Shown: positions 41,318-50,658 of the stretch, one piece after another
Position numbering within the stretch: position 1 is the stretch's first letter
How the letters are laid out: each line of letters opens with the position of its first letter
Origin: Streptomyces sp. TRM70350
GTDB taxonomy: Bacteria; Actinomycetota; Actinomycetes; Streptomycetales; Streptomycetaceae
Direction: 5' to 3'
Assembly (NCBI RefSeq): GCF_019219825.1
Contig: NZ_JAHUXH010000011.1
Span: forward strand, 158,189 to 222,188
Length of the DNA: 64,000 nucleotides
Program-made: the position numbers and the translations under genes
Notes under the pieces: model-generated
What the model saw: only the letters and a program-made list of their open reading frames with translations
The model's database searches: none
What the model was told of the DNA's origin: nothing

Positions 41318-42100
41318 ATGACGGCGTTGCTCCCGCTTCACAACGAGTCCGACCACCGCCCCGGCTCCCCGGCGCTGGTCCTGGTGGCCCATGGCAGCCG
41401 CGATCCCCGCACCCTCGCCACGGTCCACACCCTCCTCGACCGGATCCGCGAGCTGCGCCCCGGCCTGCGTGTGCACCTCGGCCACATCGAGCTGAACGAG
41501 CCCCTGCTGCCCGCCACCCTCGCCGCCCTCGGCGACGAGGAGGCGATCCTCGTACCGCTCCTGCTCAGCCGCGGCTACCACATCAAGCAGGACATCCCCG
41601 AGATGGCCGCCGCGGCCCGGGCCCACACCCGCGTGGCCGCCCCGCTGGGCCCGCACCCTCTCCTGGTGGAGACCCTGTACACACGGCTGGTCGAGTCCGG
41701 CTGGCGCAGGCCCACCACCGAGTCCGAACGCCGCTCGACCGCCGTCATCCTCGCGGCCGCGGGCTCCCGAGACCCCGACGCGTCGATCGACACGGGCCAC
41801 ACGGCGACCCTCCTCTCCACCCGCCTGGGCGTCCCGGTCCTCCCCGCCTACGCCTCGGCCGCGACCCCCACGGTCCCGGAGGCGGTACGCATCCTCAGGT
41901 CCGACGGCCGCCACAACATCTCCCTGGCGTCGTACTTCACGGCCCCGGGCCGCTTCGCCACGGAGTCCGCGGAGGCAGCACCGGGCACAGCGGCGGCCCC
42001 CCTGGGCGCCCACCCCTTGATGGCCCGCCTGGTCCTCACCCGCTACGAGGAGGCAAGGTCAACAAGCCCGACGGGGCGCTTGGAACTGGCGTCGGCCTGA
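41318..42100 (+). CDS. Sirohydrochlorin chelatase (CbiX/SirB family)
   Basis: A 260-residue two-repeat chelatase that inserts metal into sirohydrochlorin. The N-terminal block LVLVAHGSRDPRTLATVHTL holds the metal-binding His; ILVPLLLSRGYHIKQDIPEM holds the second His. The C-terminal half repeats the fold less strictly (VILAAAGSRDPDASIDTG; ISLASYFTAPGRFATES). Siroheme is the NirB cofactor, so the location among nitrate genes and the upstream GlnR-like box fit siroheme supply on demand. ATG is the only reasonable start. Confidence 0.9.
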   Translation: MTALLPLHNESDHRPGSPALVLVAHGSRDPRTLATVHTLLDRIRELRPGLRVHLGHIELNEPLLPATLAALGDEEAILVPLLLSRGYHIKQDIPEMAAAARAHTRVAAPLGPHPLLVETLYTRLVESGWRRPTTESERRSTAVILAAAGSRDPDASIDTGHTATLLSTRLGVPVLPAYASAATPTVPEAVRILRSDGRHNISLASYFTAPGRFATESAEAAPGTAAAPLGAHPLMARLVLTRYEEARSTSPTGRLELASA

Positions 42101-42140
42101 CCAACCCAGCGGCGCGGGGAACTGCGCGACCAGCCCTCGA
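42100..42140. repeat. Dispersed Streptomyces repeat between chelatase and dgt genes
   Basis: GGCGCGGGGAACTGCGCGAC, followed by CAGCC, is a short element seen after many Streptomyces genes (from memory). It contains a GCGC/GCGC pairing and may act as a transcript-end hairpin. Confidence 0.55.
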
Positions 42141-42214
42141 CCACCCGCACCCGCCCCCCAACATGGCAGGCACACGCATACGCGATCCCCACCCCCTGCG
42201 CTTACTGTCGAGTC

Positions 42215-43510
42215 ATGGAAGGCGCACCCCACCCCCACGAGAACCACATCCCACCCCCCGGCTACGACCCGACGTCAGTCGAACGCTGGGCCGCCGAAAA
42301 GGACAAACGCCCCGGCCGCACCGCCTTCCAACGCGACCGAGCCCGCATCCTCCACTCCGCCGCCCTGAGAAGGCTCGCCGGCAAGACCCAGGTGGTCACC
42401 CCCGGAGGGACCGGCGCGGCCTGGGACCCCAGCCCCCGCACCCGCCTCACCCACTCCCTCGAATGCGCCCAGGTCGGCCGCGAACTCGGCGCGGCCCTCG
42501 GCTGCGACCCCGACCTCGTCGAAGCCGCCTGTCTCTCCCACGACCTCGGCCACCCGCCCTTCGGCCACAACGGCGAACAGGCCCTCAACGAATTCGCCGA
42601 GGACTGCGGCGGCTTCGAGGGCAACGCCCAGTCCCTGCGCCTCCTCACCCGCATCGAGCCCAAACGCTTCACCCCCGAGGGCTCCGTCGGCCTCAACCTC
42701 ACCCGCGCCACCCTCGACGCCGCCACCAAGTACCCCTGGCCGCGCGGCGCCCACCCCACCGACCCGGCCTCCCCCAAGTTCGGCGTCTACGACGACGACC
42801 GCCCGGTGTTCGACTGGGCCCGCAAGGACGCCCCCGGCACCCGCACCTGCTTCGAGGCCCAGGTCATGGACTGGTCGGACGACGTGGCCTACTCGGTGCA
42901 CGACGTCGAGGACGGCCTGCACGCCGGCCACATCGACCCCAACTGCCTGCACGCGGAGCCGGAACGGCAGGCGGTGTTCGAGGTCGCCATCGGCCGGTAC
43001 GTCCCCGCCGACACCGACCCCGCCGAACTCGCCGCCGCCCTCGACCGGCTCCTCGACCAGGAGTGGTGGCCGCACGGCTACGACGGCACGGCCGTCGCCC
43101 AGGCCCGCCTCAAGGACGCCACCAGCCAGCTCATCGGCCGCTTCTGCCTGGCGGCCGAGGGCGCCACCCGGGAGGCGTACGGCGGCGGCCGGCTCACCCG
43201 ATACGCCGCCGAACTGGTCGTACCGCGCGAGACCCGCATGGAGTGCGCGGTGCTGAAGGCGGTCGCCGACCGGTACGTCATGCAGCGCGCCGAACAGGCC
43301 CGGCTCCGCGCCGACCAGCGGGTCGTCGTCGCCGAACTGGCCGAGGCGCTCACCGCGCGCGCCCCGGACGGGCTGGATCCGCAGTTCCGCGCACTGTTCG
43401 ACCGGGCCCCCGACGACCGGGCCCGCAAACGGGTGATCGTCGACCAGATCGCGTCCCTGACGGACGCCTCGGCGCGGTCGCTTCACGTGCGGCTGACAGG
43501 GCACCTGTGA
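42215..43510 (+). CDS. dgt: Deoxyguanosinetriphosphate triphosphohydrolase
   Basis: A 431-residue HD-domain enzyme releasing triphosphate from dGTP and related dNTPs. HD metal residues are seen in RTRLTHSLECAQVGRELG (His), CLSHDLGHPPFGHNGE (HD) and MDWSDDVAYSVHDVEDG (Asp). The N-terminal RTAFQRDRARILHSAALRRL is the family signature. TACTGT lies 6 nt before the ATG, so transcription is probably leaderless. Dgt near dnaG is a common actinobacterial arrangement. The length is normal. Confidence 0.94.
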   Translation: MEGAPHPHENHIPPPGYDPTSVERWAAEKDKRPGRTAFQRDRARILHSAALRRLAGKTQVVTPGGTGAAWDPSPRTRLTHSLECAQVGRELGAALGCDPDLVEAACLSHDLGHPPFGHNGEQALNEFAEDCGGFEGNAQSLRLLTRIEPKRFTPEGSVGLNLTRATLDAATKYPWPRGAHPTDPASPKFGVYDDDRPVFDWARKDAPGTRTCFEAQVMDWSDDVAYSVHDVEDGLHAGHIDPNCLHAEPERQAVFEVAIGRYVPADTDPAELAAALDRLLDQEWWPHGYDGTAVAQARLKDATSQLIGRFCLAAEGATREAYGGGRLTRYAAELVVPRETRMECAVLKAVADRYVMQRAEQARLRADQRVVVAELAEALTARAPDGLDPQFRALFDRAPDDRARKRVIVDQIASLTDASARSLHVRLTGHL

Positions 43511-43667
43511 GACTGGCGCGACGCGGGTGACCCCATAACGGGCCGAAGGTGACCCTGCGTGGCCTGATCGGGGCACTCCCTCTTCCCGCATCACGCTCCG
43601 TGCGGGACGCTCGCATATGGCGGGACGTTGAACTCGCACGGGCGGCACGTTTACGAGGAGGCATCAA

Positions 43668-44933
43668 GTGGTCGACGCGGATCAGACGTTCGTCATCGTC
43701 GGAGGGGGACTCGCCGGCGCGAAGGCGGCCGAGACGCTGCGGGCGGAGGGCTTCAACGGCCGGGTCATACTGATCTGCGACGAACGCGACCACCCGTACG
43801 AACGCCCGCCGCTGTCGAAGGGCTATCTGCTCGGCAAGGAGGAGCGCGACAGCGTCTTCGTGCACGAACCCGCCTGGTACGCGCAGAACGACATCGAGCT
43901 GCACCTCGGCCAGACCGTCGACGCGATCGACCGTACGGCGAAGACGGTCCGCTTCGGCGAGGACGGCACGGTCGTCCGCTACGACAAACTGCTGCTGGCC
44001 ACCGGTGCCGAGCCCCGCCGCCTGGACATCCCCGGCACCGACCTGGCCGGCGTGCACCACCTGCGCCGCCTCGCACACGCCGAGCGCCTCAAGGGCGTCC
44101 TGGCCTCGCTCGGCCGGGACAACGGACACATCGTGATCGCCGGCGCGGGCTGGATCGGCCTGGAGGTCGCGGCGGCGGCGCGGGAGTACGGCGCGGAGGT
44201 CACCGTCGTCGAGCCGGAGCCGACCCCGCTGCACGGTGTGCTCGGCCCCGAGCTGGGCGCCCTCTTCGCCGAGCTGCACCGCGACCACGGCGTCCGCTTC
44301 CGCTTCGGGGTCCGGCTGACGGAGATCGTCGGCCAGGACGGCGTGGTGCTGGCCGCCCGCACGGACGACGGCGAGGAGCACCCCGCCCACGACGTCCTCG
44401 CCGCGATCGGCGCCGCCCCCCGCGTCGCCCTCGCGGAGGCGGCGGGCCTGGAGATCGCGGACCGGGCGTACGGCGGCGGCGTCGCCGTCGACGAGCAGCT
44501 GCGCACCTCCGACCCCGACATCCACGCCGCCGGTGACGTGGCCGCCTTCCCGCACGCCCTCTTCGGCACCCGCCTCCGCGTCGAACACTGGGCGAACGCG
44601 CTGAACGGCGGCCCGGCGGCGGCGAAGGCGATGCTCGGGCAGCAGGTGACGTACGACCGCGTGCCCTACTTCTTCTCCGACCAGTACGACCTGGGGATGG
44701 AGTACTCGGGGTGGGCGCCGCCGGGGTCGTACGACCAGGTGGTGCTGCGCGGGGACGCCGGGAAGCGGGAGTTCATCGCGTTCTGGCTGAAGGAGGGCCG
44801 GGTGCTGGCCGGGATGAACGTGAACGTGTGGGATGTCACAGAGCCGATCCAGAACCTGATCCGCTCACAGGCACAGGTGGACACGGAGATGCTCGCAGAC
44901 CCGCACGTACCGCTCGGAAACCTCATCCCGTAG
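43668..44933 (+). CDS. Ferredoxin-reductase-like NAD(P)/FAD oxidoreductase
   Basis: A 421-residue flavoprotein. It has the FAD motif FVIVGGGLAGAKAAETLRAE, HPYERPPLSKGYL, the NAD motif IVIAGAGWIGLEVAAAAREY, and SDPDIHAAGDVAAFPHALFG before a C-terminal reductase domain (RVEHWANALNGG). This is the rubredoxin/putidaredoxin reductase family, donating electrons to small iron-sulfur proteins or cytochromes P450. The GTG start lies 6 nt after GGAGG. It is 38 bp before dnaG. The partner is unknown. Confidence 0.92.
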   Translation: MVDADQTFVIVGGGLAGAKAAETLRAEGFNGRVILICDERDHPYERPPLSKGYLLGKEERDSVFVHEPAWYAQNDIELHLGQTVDAIDRTAKTVRFGEDGTVVRYDKLLLATGAEPRRLDIPGTDLAGVHHLRRLAHAERLKGVLASLGRDNGHIVIAGAGWIGLEVAAAAREYGAEVTVVEPEPTPLHGVLGPELGALFAELHRDHGVRFRFGVRLTEIVGQDGVVLAARTDDGEEHPAHDVLAAIGAAPRVALAEAAGLEIADRAYGGGVAVDEQLRTSDPDIHAAGDVAAFPHALFGTRLRVEHWANALNGGPAAAKAMLGQQVTYDRVPYFFSDQYDLGMEYSGWAPPGSYDQVVLRGDAGKREFIAFWLKEGRVLAGMNVNVWDVTEPIQNLIRSQAQVDTEMLADPHVPLGNLIP

Positions 44934-44971
44934 CCGTCAGGACCGTCGGCACGCCCCCGTAGAATTCACGC

Positions 44972-46876
44972 GTGGCAGGACGGATCAACGACGAGGACGT
45001 GAAGGCGGTACGGGACGCGGTCCCGATCGACGCCGTGGTGTCCGAGTACCTCCAGCTGCGAGGCGCGGGCGGCGGCAACCTCAAGGGGCTGTGCCCGTTC
45101 CACGACGAGAAGTCGCCGTCCTTCCAGGTCAGCCCGAGCAAGGGACTCTTCCACTGCTTCGGCTGCCAGGAGGGCGGCGACACCATCACGTTCGTGATGA
45201 AGGTCGACCACCTCTCCTTCTCGGAGGCGGTCGAGCGCCTCGCCGCCCAGGCCGGTATCACCCTGCGCTACGAGGAGGGCGGCTACAACCCCGCCCATCA
45301 GCGCGGCGAACGGATCCGCCTGGTCGAGGCCCACAAGATCGCCGCCGAGTGGTACGCCGAGCAGCTCGCCACCAGCCCCGAGGCGGAGACCGGCCGGGTC
45401 TTCCTGGCCGAACGCGGCTTCGACCAGTCGGCCGCGGTCCACTTCGGCGTCGGCTACAGCCCGCAGGGCTGGGACCACCTCACCCGCTACCTGCGCGGCA
45501 AGGGCTTCACCGACAAGGAACTGATCCTCTCCGGCCTCTCCCAGGAGGGCCGCCGGGGTCCCATCGACCGTTTCCGGGGGCGGCTCATGTGGCCCATCCG
45601 GGACATCGCCGGGGACGTCGTCGGCTTCGGCGCCCGCAAGCTGTACGAGGCGGACAACGGCCCGAAGTACCTCAACACCCCCGACACGGCGATCTACAGG
45701 AAGTCCCAGGTCCTCTACGGCATCGACCTGGCGAAGCAGCACATCGCCAAGACCAGCCGGGCCGTCGTCGTCGAGGGCTACACGGACGTCATGGCCTGCC
45801 ACCTGGCCGGAGTGACCACCGCGATCGCCACCTGCGGCACGGCCTTCGGCGGCGACCACATCAAGATCCTCCGCCGCCTGCTGATGGACAACGGCAGCGC
45901 ACGAGTCATCTTCACCTTCGACGGCGACGCGGCCGGTCAGAAGGCGGCGCTGCGGGCCTTCGAGGACGACCAGAAGTTCGCCGCCGAGACGTACATCGCG
46001 ATCGCGCCGGACGGCATGGACCCCTGCGACCTGCGCCTGGTGAAGGGCGACGAGGCGGTCGCCGACCTGGTCGAACCCCGCACGCCGCTCTTCGAGTTCG
46101 CCCTCCGCCAGATCGTCGGCCGCTACGACCTGGACACCCCCGCGGGACGCGCCGCCGCGCTGGACGAGGCGGCCCCGATCGTGGCCCGCATCAAGAACAG
46201 CGGCGCCCAGCACGAGGTCGCCGTCCAGCTCGCCGGCATGCTCGGCATCCTGGACACGCAGTTCGTGGTCAAGCGGGTGGCGCAGCTGGCCCGTTGGGCA
46301 CGCGAGCGGGGCGGCAAGGGCGGCCCGGTGACGCCGACGCGACCGCGGCAGTCGTACGACACCCCGACCGCGCCCGTGCACTCGGGCCCGGCGCTGAACC
46401 TGCGCAACCCCGTCTACGCCACCGAACGCGAACTGCTCAAGCTCGCCCTGCAGCGCCCGGAGCTGGTCTCCCCGGCGTTCGACGCGTACGGAGTCGACGA
46501 GTTCACGGCCCCGCCCTACGCCGCCGTACGCCAGGCGATCCTGGACGCGGGCGGCGCGGAGTACGGCGTACAGGACCCGCAGGAGTACCTGATCAGGGTC
46601 CGCGAGGCGGCCCCGGACGACACGGTCCGCGCGATGGTGACGGAACTGGCAGTCGAGGCGATCATGCGGCGTACGGTCGACGAGGCGTACGCGGGAGAGC
46701 AACTGGTCTGGGTCCGCCGCCGTGCCGTCGACCGCCGCATCCAGGACGTCCAGAGCACCCTGACCCGCCTCGGCACGAACGGCGATCCGGCCCAACTGGC
46801 GGCGGTGCAGAACGAGTTGTGGGTCTTGCAGCAGTACGGGCAGGCGTTGCGGGAGCGGGGCGCGGCCGCCTTGTGA
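44972..46876 (+). CDS. dnaG: DNA primase
   Basis: Makes RNA primers for DNA replication; 634 residues. The N-terminal zinc ribbon is CPFHDEKSPSFQVSPSKGLF then HCFGCQEGGD (Cys-His-Cys-Cys). The core has DKELILSGLSQEGRR and DRFRGRLMWPIRDIAGDVVG. The Toprim motif is AVVVEGYTDVMACHLAGV with FDGDAAGQKAALRAF. The C-terminal DnaB-interacting helical domain starts at about residue 490. The GTG is preceded by TAGAAT with 6 nt between, so it is probably leaderless, consistent with moderate constitutive expression. Confidence 0.98.
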   Translation: MAGRINDEDVKAVRDAVPIDAVVSEYLQLRGAGGGNLKGLCPFHDEKSPSFQVSPSKGLFHCFGCQEGGDTITFVMKVDHLSFSEAVERLAAQAGITLRYEEGGYNPAHQRGERIRLVEAHKIAAEWYAEQLATSPEAETGRVFLAERGFDQSAAVHFGVGYSPQGWDHLTRYLRGKGFTDKELILSGLSQEGRRGPIDRFRGRLMWPIRDIAGDVVGFGARKLYEADNGPKYLNTPDTAIYRKSQVLYGIDLAKQHIAKTSRAVVVEGYTDVMACHLAGVTTAIATCGTAFGGDHIKILRRLLMDNGSARVIFTFDGDAAGQKAALRAFEDDQKFAAETYIAIAPDGMDPCDLRLVKGDEAVADLVEPRTPLFEFALRQIVGRYDLDTPAGRAAALDEAAPIVARIKNSGAQHEVAVQLAGMLGILDTQFVVKRVAQLARWARERGGKGGPVTPTRPRQSYDTPTAPVHSGPALNLRNPVYATERELLKLALQRPELVSPAFDAYGVDEFTAPPYAAVRQAILDAGGAEYGVQDPQEYLIRVREAAPDDTVRAMVTELAVEAIMRRTVDEAYAGEQLVWVRRRAVDRRIQDVQSTLTRLGTNGDPAQLAAVQNELWVLQQYGQALRERGAAAL

Positions 46877-46895
46877 TTGCGGCCGCGCGGAGTGG

Positions 46896-47237
46896 CTAGT
46901 CCGCCTGCGGCTGCTCGGGGGGCGTGATGCCGAGGTGGTCCATGATCGCCCCGACCTGCCGCATCAAGGCGACCTGCCCGGATACCAGAGCACCAAGCAA
47001 CTTGCCGTGCTCGGCGAGCGTCTTGGTGTGTGCCTTCAGAATCTCGCCGTGCTCCAGCTGAGTGTCCCGCAAGGCCCGGATCACCTGAATGTCGGTCCGC
47101 CGCTGCACTTGGAGCGCGGCCACGTCGCTGTCGGAGCCCACAGCCAGGTTGCGCGTCGTGGTGTGCTCCTCCACGACTCGACTCATCTGCGCCTCCAGCG
47201 CTTCCAGGCGCCGCCGCAGCTCCTCGATCTCGCTCAT
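46896..47237 (-). CDS. Small coiled-coil protein, unknown function
   Basis: A 113-residue protein starting MSEIEELRRRLEALEAQMSR, a heptad-rich coiled coil continuing through HGEILKAHTKTLAEHGKLLG. The ATG follows GGAAGGC. A longer in-frame start at 47300 has no Shine-Dalgarno and lacks the coiled-coil pattern. It is convergent with dnaG. No family is recognised; similar short coiled-coil proteins occur in Streptomyces and could be scaffolds. Confidence 0.65.
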   Translation of the reverse strand: MSEIEELRRRLEALEAQMSRVVEEHTTTRNLAVGSDSDVAALQVQRRTDIQVIRALRDTQLEHGEILKAHTKTLAEHGKLLGALVSGQVALMRQVGAIMDHLGITPPEQPQAD

Positions 47238-47556
47238 GCCTTCCATCCTGCCCTGGCTCAGCGGGGCCCAAGTGTCCCCGGCCGTCAATCGGATCGTCAA
47301 ACGACCTGAGTAACCAGGCAGTCACGGACCGGACTCAAAAAGTCACCGCACGCCCCTCGTGGCGGAGATGTGTCTTACCCCACACTGGGTTGCGGTGCCT
47401 GAGTCCTCGGAGCGCGGCCGATCCGTCCCCCACGGGTCCCTCATCCCCGCGGTTCCGCTCATCGCGTACGGGACGGACAGCGGCGAGGCCGCCGACTCCG
47501 CCCCCCGAGCAGCGCTGCCGTACGCCTCAGCAGCGATCACCCTGGAGGTCGCCCCC

Positions 47557-48696
47557 GTGCAGACCCAGACCCTCATTCAGACCGACATCCGTACGGACGG
47601 CGCGGAGCCGGACGCGGAGGCCGACGTGCTGGTGGCCGTGCCGCCGCAGAGCCGGGGCCCGCTCCACCCGGAGACGGAGACCCTGGCCGAACCGCCGAGC
47701 GAACCGCCGACGGAACCGCCCGCGGACGCCGTCGAAGCCCCCGAGCCGGTCGAACCGCCCGTCCCCGGCCGTGTCGACACCGGCGGCCCCTCGTCGGACC
47801 TGTTCCGCCAGTATCTGCGCGAGATCGGCCGCATCCCGCTGCTCACCGCCGCCGAGGAGGTCGAACTGGCCCGCCGCGTCGAGGCCGGCCTGTTCGCCGA
47901 GGAGAAGCTGAGCAACACCCCCGACCTGGACAGCCAGCTCGCCCTGGACCTGGACCGGTTGGTCGTCATGGGCCGGGTGGCCAAGCGCCGGCTGATCGAG
48001 GCGAACCTGCGACTCGTCGTCTCCGTCGCCAAGCGGTACGTCGGCCGCGGCCTGACCATGCTCGACCTGGTCCAGGAGGGAAACCTCGGCCTCATCCGCG
48101 CGGTGGAGAAGTTCGACTACGCCCGCGGCTACAAGTTCTCCACGTACGCCACCTGGTGGATCCGCCAGGCCATGTCCCGCGCCCTCGCCGACCAGGCCCG
48201 CACCATCCGCGTCCCGGTCCACGTCGTCGAGCTCATCAACCGCGTCGTCCGCGTCCAGCGCCGCATGCTCCAGGAGCGCGGCTACGAACCGACTCCCGAG
48301 GAGGTCGCCGCCCACCTCGACCTCCCGCCCGAGCGCGTCGGCGAGGTCCTCCGCCTCGCCCAGGAGCCGGTCTCCCTGCACGCCCCGGTCGGCGAGGAGG
48401 ACGACGTGGCCCTCGGCGACCTGATAGAGGACGGCGACGCCACCTCGCCCGTCGAGTCGGCGGCGTTCCTGCTGCTCAAGGAGCACCTTGAGGCCGTGCT
48501 GTCGACGCTGGGGGAGCGGGAGCGGAAGGTCGTACAGCTGCGGTACGGCCTGGCGGACGGCCGCCCGCGCACGCTGGAGGAGATCGGCCGCATCTTCGGC
48601 GTGACGCGGGAGCGGATACGGCAGATCGAGTCCAAGACCCTCAACAAGCTGCGCGACCACGCCTTCGCGGACCAGCTCAGGGGCTACCTGGACTGA
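47557..48696 (+). CDS. hrdA: RNA polymerase sigma factor, HrdA-like (group 2 sigma-70)
   Basis: A 379-residue principal-type sigma factor. A Pro/Glu-rich N-terminal extension (EPPSEPPTEPPADAVEAPEP) precedes region 1.2 (SDLFRQYLREIGRIPLLTAA). Region 2 is RLVVSVAKRYVGRGLTMLDL and VEKFDYARGYKFSTYATWWI, ending RQAM. Region 3 is VRVQRRMLQERGYEPTPEEV. Region 4.2 is GVTRERIRQIESKTLNKLR. GTG 47557 is selected because GGAGG lies 9-10 nt upstream. The neighbouring dnaG matches the hrdA locus of S. coelicolor (from memory), so HrdA rather than HrdC/D is favoured. It is a non-essential paralogue of HrdB in studied species. Confidence 0.9.
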   Translation: MQTQTLIQTDIRTDGAEPDAEADVLVAVPPQSRGPLHPETETLAEPPSEPPTEPPADAVEAPEPVEPPVPGRVDTGGPSSDLFRQYLREIGRIPLLTAAEEVELARRVEAGLFAEEKLSNTPDLDSQLALDLDRLVVMGRVAKRRLIEANLRLVVSVAKRYVGRGLTMLDLVQEGNLGLIRAVEKFDYARGYKFSTYATWWIRQAMSRALADQARTIRVPVHVVELINRVVRVQRRMLQERGYEPTPEEVAAHLDLPPERVGEVLRLAQEPVSLHAPVGEEDDVALGDLIEDGDATSPVESAAFLLLKEHLEAVLSTLGERERKVVQLRYGLADGRPRTLEEIGRIFGVTRERIRQIESKTLNKLRDHAFADQLRGYLD

Positions 48697-48697
48697 C

Positions 48698-48723
48698 CGG
48701 GGGCCACCACTCAGCGGCCCCCG
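48698..48723. terminator. Bidirectional hairpin between hrdA and the ABC transporter
   Basis: A perfect 8-bp inverted repeat (CGGGGGCC and its complement) with a 10-nt loop lies 2 bp after the hrdA stop and 7 bp from the convergent ABC gene's stop. Confidence 0.75.
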
Positions 48724-48729
48724 CCCGCG

Positions 48730-50658
48730 CTAGTCGACCTCGGCCACCGCCTGTGCGAACTGCGCCTTGTACAGCCGCGCATAGGCGCCGTCCGCGGTCA
48801 GCAGCTCGGCGTGCGCGCCCTGTTCGACGATCTGCCCGTTCTCCATCACGAGGATCGTGTCGGCGTCCCGGATGGTGGACAGCCGGTGGGCGATGACGAA
48901 GGACGTGCGTCCGTGCGCCAGTTTCGCCATCGCCTTCTGGATCAGCACCTCGGTGCGGGTGTCGACCGACGACGTCGCCTCGTCCAGCACCAGGATCACC
49001 GGGTCGGACAGGAAGGCCCGCGCGATGGTGACGAGCTGCTTCTCACCGGCGCTGACCCCCGTGCCCTCGTCGTCGATCACGGTGTCGTAGCCGTCGGGCA
49101 GCGTACGGATGAACCGGTCCGCGTGCGCGGCCCGCGCCGCCTCCTCGATCTCCCCGCGGGTGACCTTCCGCGCGGCCCCGTACGCGATGTTCTCGGCGAT
49201 CGTCCCGCCGAACAGCCAGGTGTCCTGCAGCACCATCCCGATCCCGGACCGCAGTTCGTCGCGGGACATCGTCGCGATGTCGACCCCGTCGAGCGTGATC
49301 CGCCCGCCGGACACCTCGTAGAACCGCATCAGCAGATTGACCAGCGTGGTCTTCCCGGCGCCCGTCGGCCCGACGATCGCCACCGTCTGCCCCGGTTCCA
49401 CCGTCAGCGACAGATTCTCGATGAGCGGCTTCTCCGGGTCGTACCGGAAGGACACCCCCTCCAGCGCCACCCGCCCGCGCAGCTCCTCCGGCCGCACCCC
49501 CGGCACCGGATCCGCCGACTGCTCCTCCGCGTCCAGGAGTTCGAAGATCCGCTCGGCGGAGGCGACCCCGGACTGCACCAGGTTCGCCATCGACGCGATC
49601 TGCGTCAGCGGCATCGAGAACTGCCGCGAGTACTGGATGAAGGCCTGCACGTCACCGATGGACAGCGAACCCGAGGCGACCCTCAGCCCGCCGACCACCG
49701 CGACGAGCACATAGTTCAGGTTTGACACGAACATCATCAGCGGCTGCATGATCCCGCTGTTGAACTGCGCCCGGAACCCCGCCTCGTACAGCGCCTCGTT
49801 CTGCTCGGCGAACTGCCGCGCCGACTCCTCCTGCCGCCCGAACACCTTCACCAGCGTGTGCCCGGTGTACATCTCCTCGACGTGCGCGTTCAGCTTGCCC
49901 GTCGTGCGCCACTGCTGCACGAAGTGCGGCTGCGACCGCTTGCCGACGTACGTCGCCACATACAGCGACAGCGGCACCGTCACCAGCGCGACGAGCGCCA
50001 GGATCCAGGACACCCAGAACATCATCGCCAGCACACCGATGATGGTCAGCAGCGAGTTGATCAGCTGGCCCATCGACTGCTGGAGCGTCTGACCGATGTT
50101 GTCGATGTCGTTCGTCGCCCGGGACAGCACCTCACCGCGCTGCCGCCTGTCGAAGTACGACAGCGGCAGCCGCGACAGCTTCGTCTGCACGTCCTCGCGC
50201 ATCCGGTACATCGTCCGGTTGACGGCCCGGTTCACCAGCCGCGTCGCCACCGCCATCAGCAGCCCGGCGACCACGAACACGACGAGGGCGAACAGCAGTA
50301 CGTTCCCCACCGCGCCGAAGTCGATGCCCTGACCCGGCGTGAAGTCCGTACCGCGGAGCATGTCGGCGATCTCCCCGTCGCCGCGCTCCCGCATGGCGTC
50401 GAGGACCTGCTCCTTGCTCTGCCCGGCCTGCATCTCCCGCCCGACGATCCCCGCGAAGACCAGGTCGGTGGCGTGCCCCAGGATCTTCGGGCCGATCACG
50501 GACAGCCCCACGCTCACCACCACGCACACCAGCAGCGCGCAGATGGTCAGCCGCTCCGGCCGGAACCGGCCGACGAGCCGCCCGCCGGACACCTTGAAGT
50601 CCATCGAGCGATGGTCGGGGCCGGTCCCCGCCATCATCCGCCCCAGGGGACCGGCCAT
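48730..50658 (-). CDS. ABC exporter half-transporter (second subunit)
   Basis: A 642-residue fused membrane and ATPase subunit. Six membrane helices (for example LLVCVVVSVGLSVIGPKILG; VLLFALVVFVVAGLLMAVAT) precede the nucleotide-binding domain with Walker A GPTGAGKTTLV, signature GVSAGEKQLVTIARAFLSDP, Walker B VILVLDEATSSVDT and the switch His in IAHRLSTIRDAD. The N-terminal extension is Gly/Met-rich and cytoplasmic. Its ATG overlaps the stop of the partner subunit (ATGA), so the two make a heterodimer, as in many multidrug or lipid exporters. The cargo is unknown. Confidence 0.94.
   Translation of the reverse strand: MAGPLGRMMAGTGPDHRSMDFKVSGGRLVGRFRPERLTICALLVCVVVSVGLSVIGPKILGHATDLVFAGIVGREMQAGQSKEQVLDAMRERGDGEIADMLRGTDFTPGQGIDFGAVGNVLLFALVVFVVAGLLMAVATRLVNRAVNRTMYRMREDVQTKLSRLPLSYFDRRQRGEVLSRATNDIDNIGQTLQQSMGQLINSLLTIIGVLAMMFWVSWILALVALVTVPLSLYVATYVGKRSQPHFVQQWRTTGKLNAHVEEMYTGHTLVKVFGRQEESARQFAEQNEALYEAGFRAQFNSGIMQPLMMFVSNLNYVLVAVVGGLRVASGSLSIGDVQAFIQYSRQFSMPLTQIASMANLVQSGVASAERIFELLDAEEQSADPVPGVRPEELRGRVALEGVSFRYDPEKPLIENLSLTVEPGQTVAIVGPTGAGKTTLVNLLMRFYEVSGGRITLDGVDIATMSRDELRSGIGMVLQDTWLFGGTIAENIAYGAARKVTRGEIEEAARAAHADRFIRTLPDGYDTVIDDEGTGVSAGEKQLVTIARAFLSDPVILVLDEATSSVDTRTEVLIQKAMAKLAHGRTSFVIAHRLSTIRDADTILVMENGQIVEQGAHAELLTADGAYARLYKAQFAQAVAEVD

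Noticed and set aside
40558..43530. Long plus-strand frame across the SanA-like, chelatase and dgt genes
   Set aside because: It spans three genes in other frames, is Arg/Pro-rich, and has no recognisable domain.
47359..47556. Longer start for hrdA (ATG at 47359)
   Set aside because: It adds 66 residues of unconserved sequence without a Shine-Dalgarno. GGAGG before GTG 47557 and the known HrdA N-terminus favour the shorter form.
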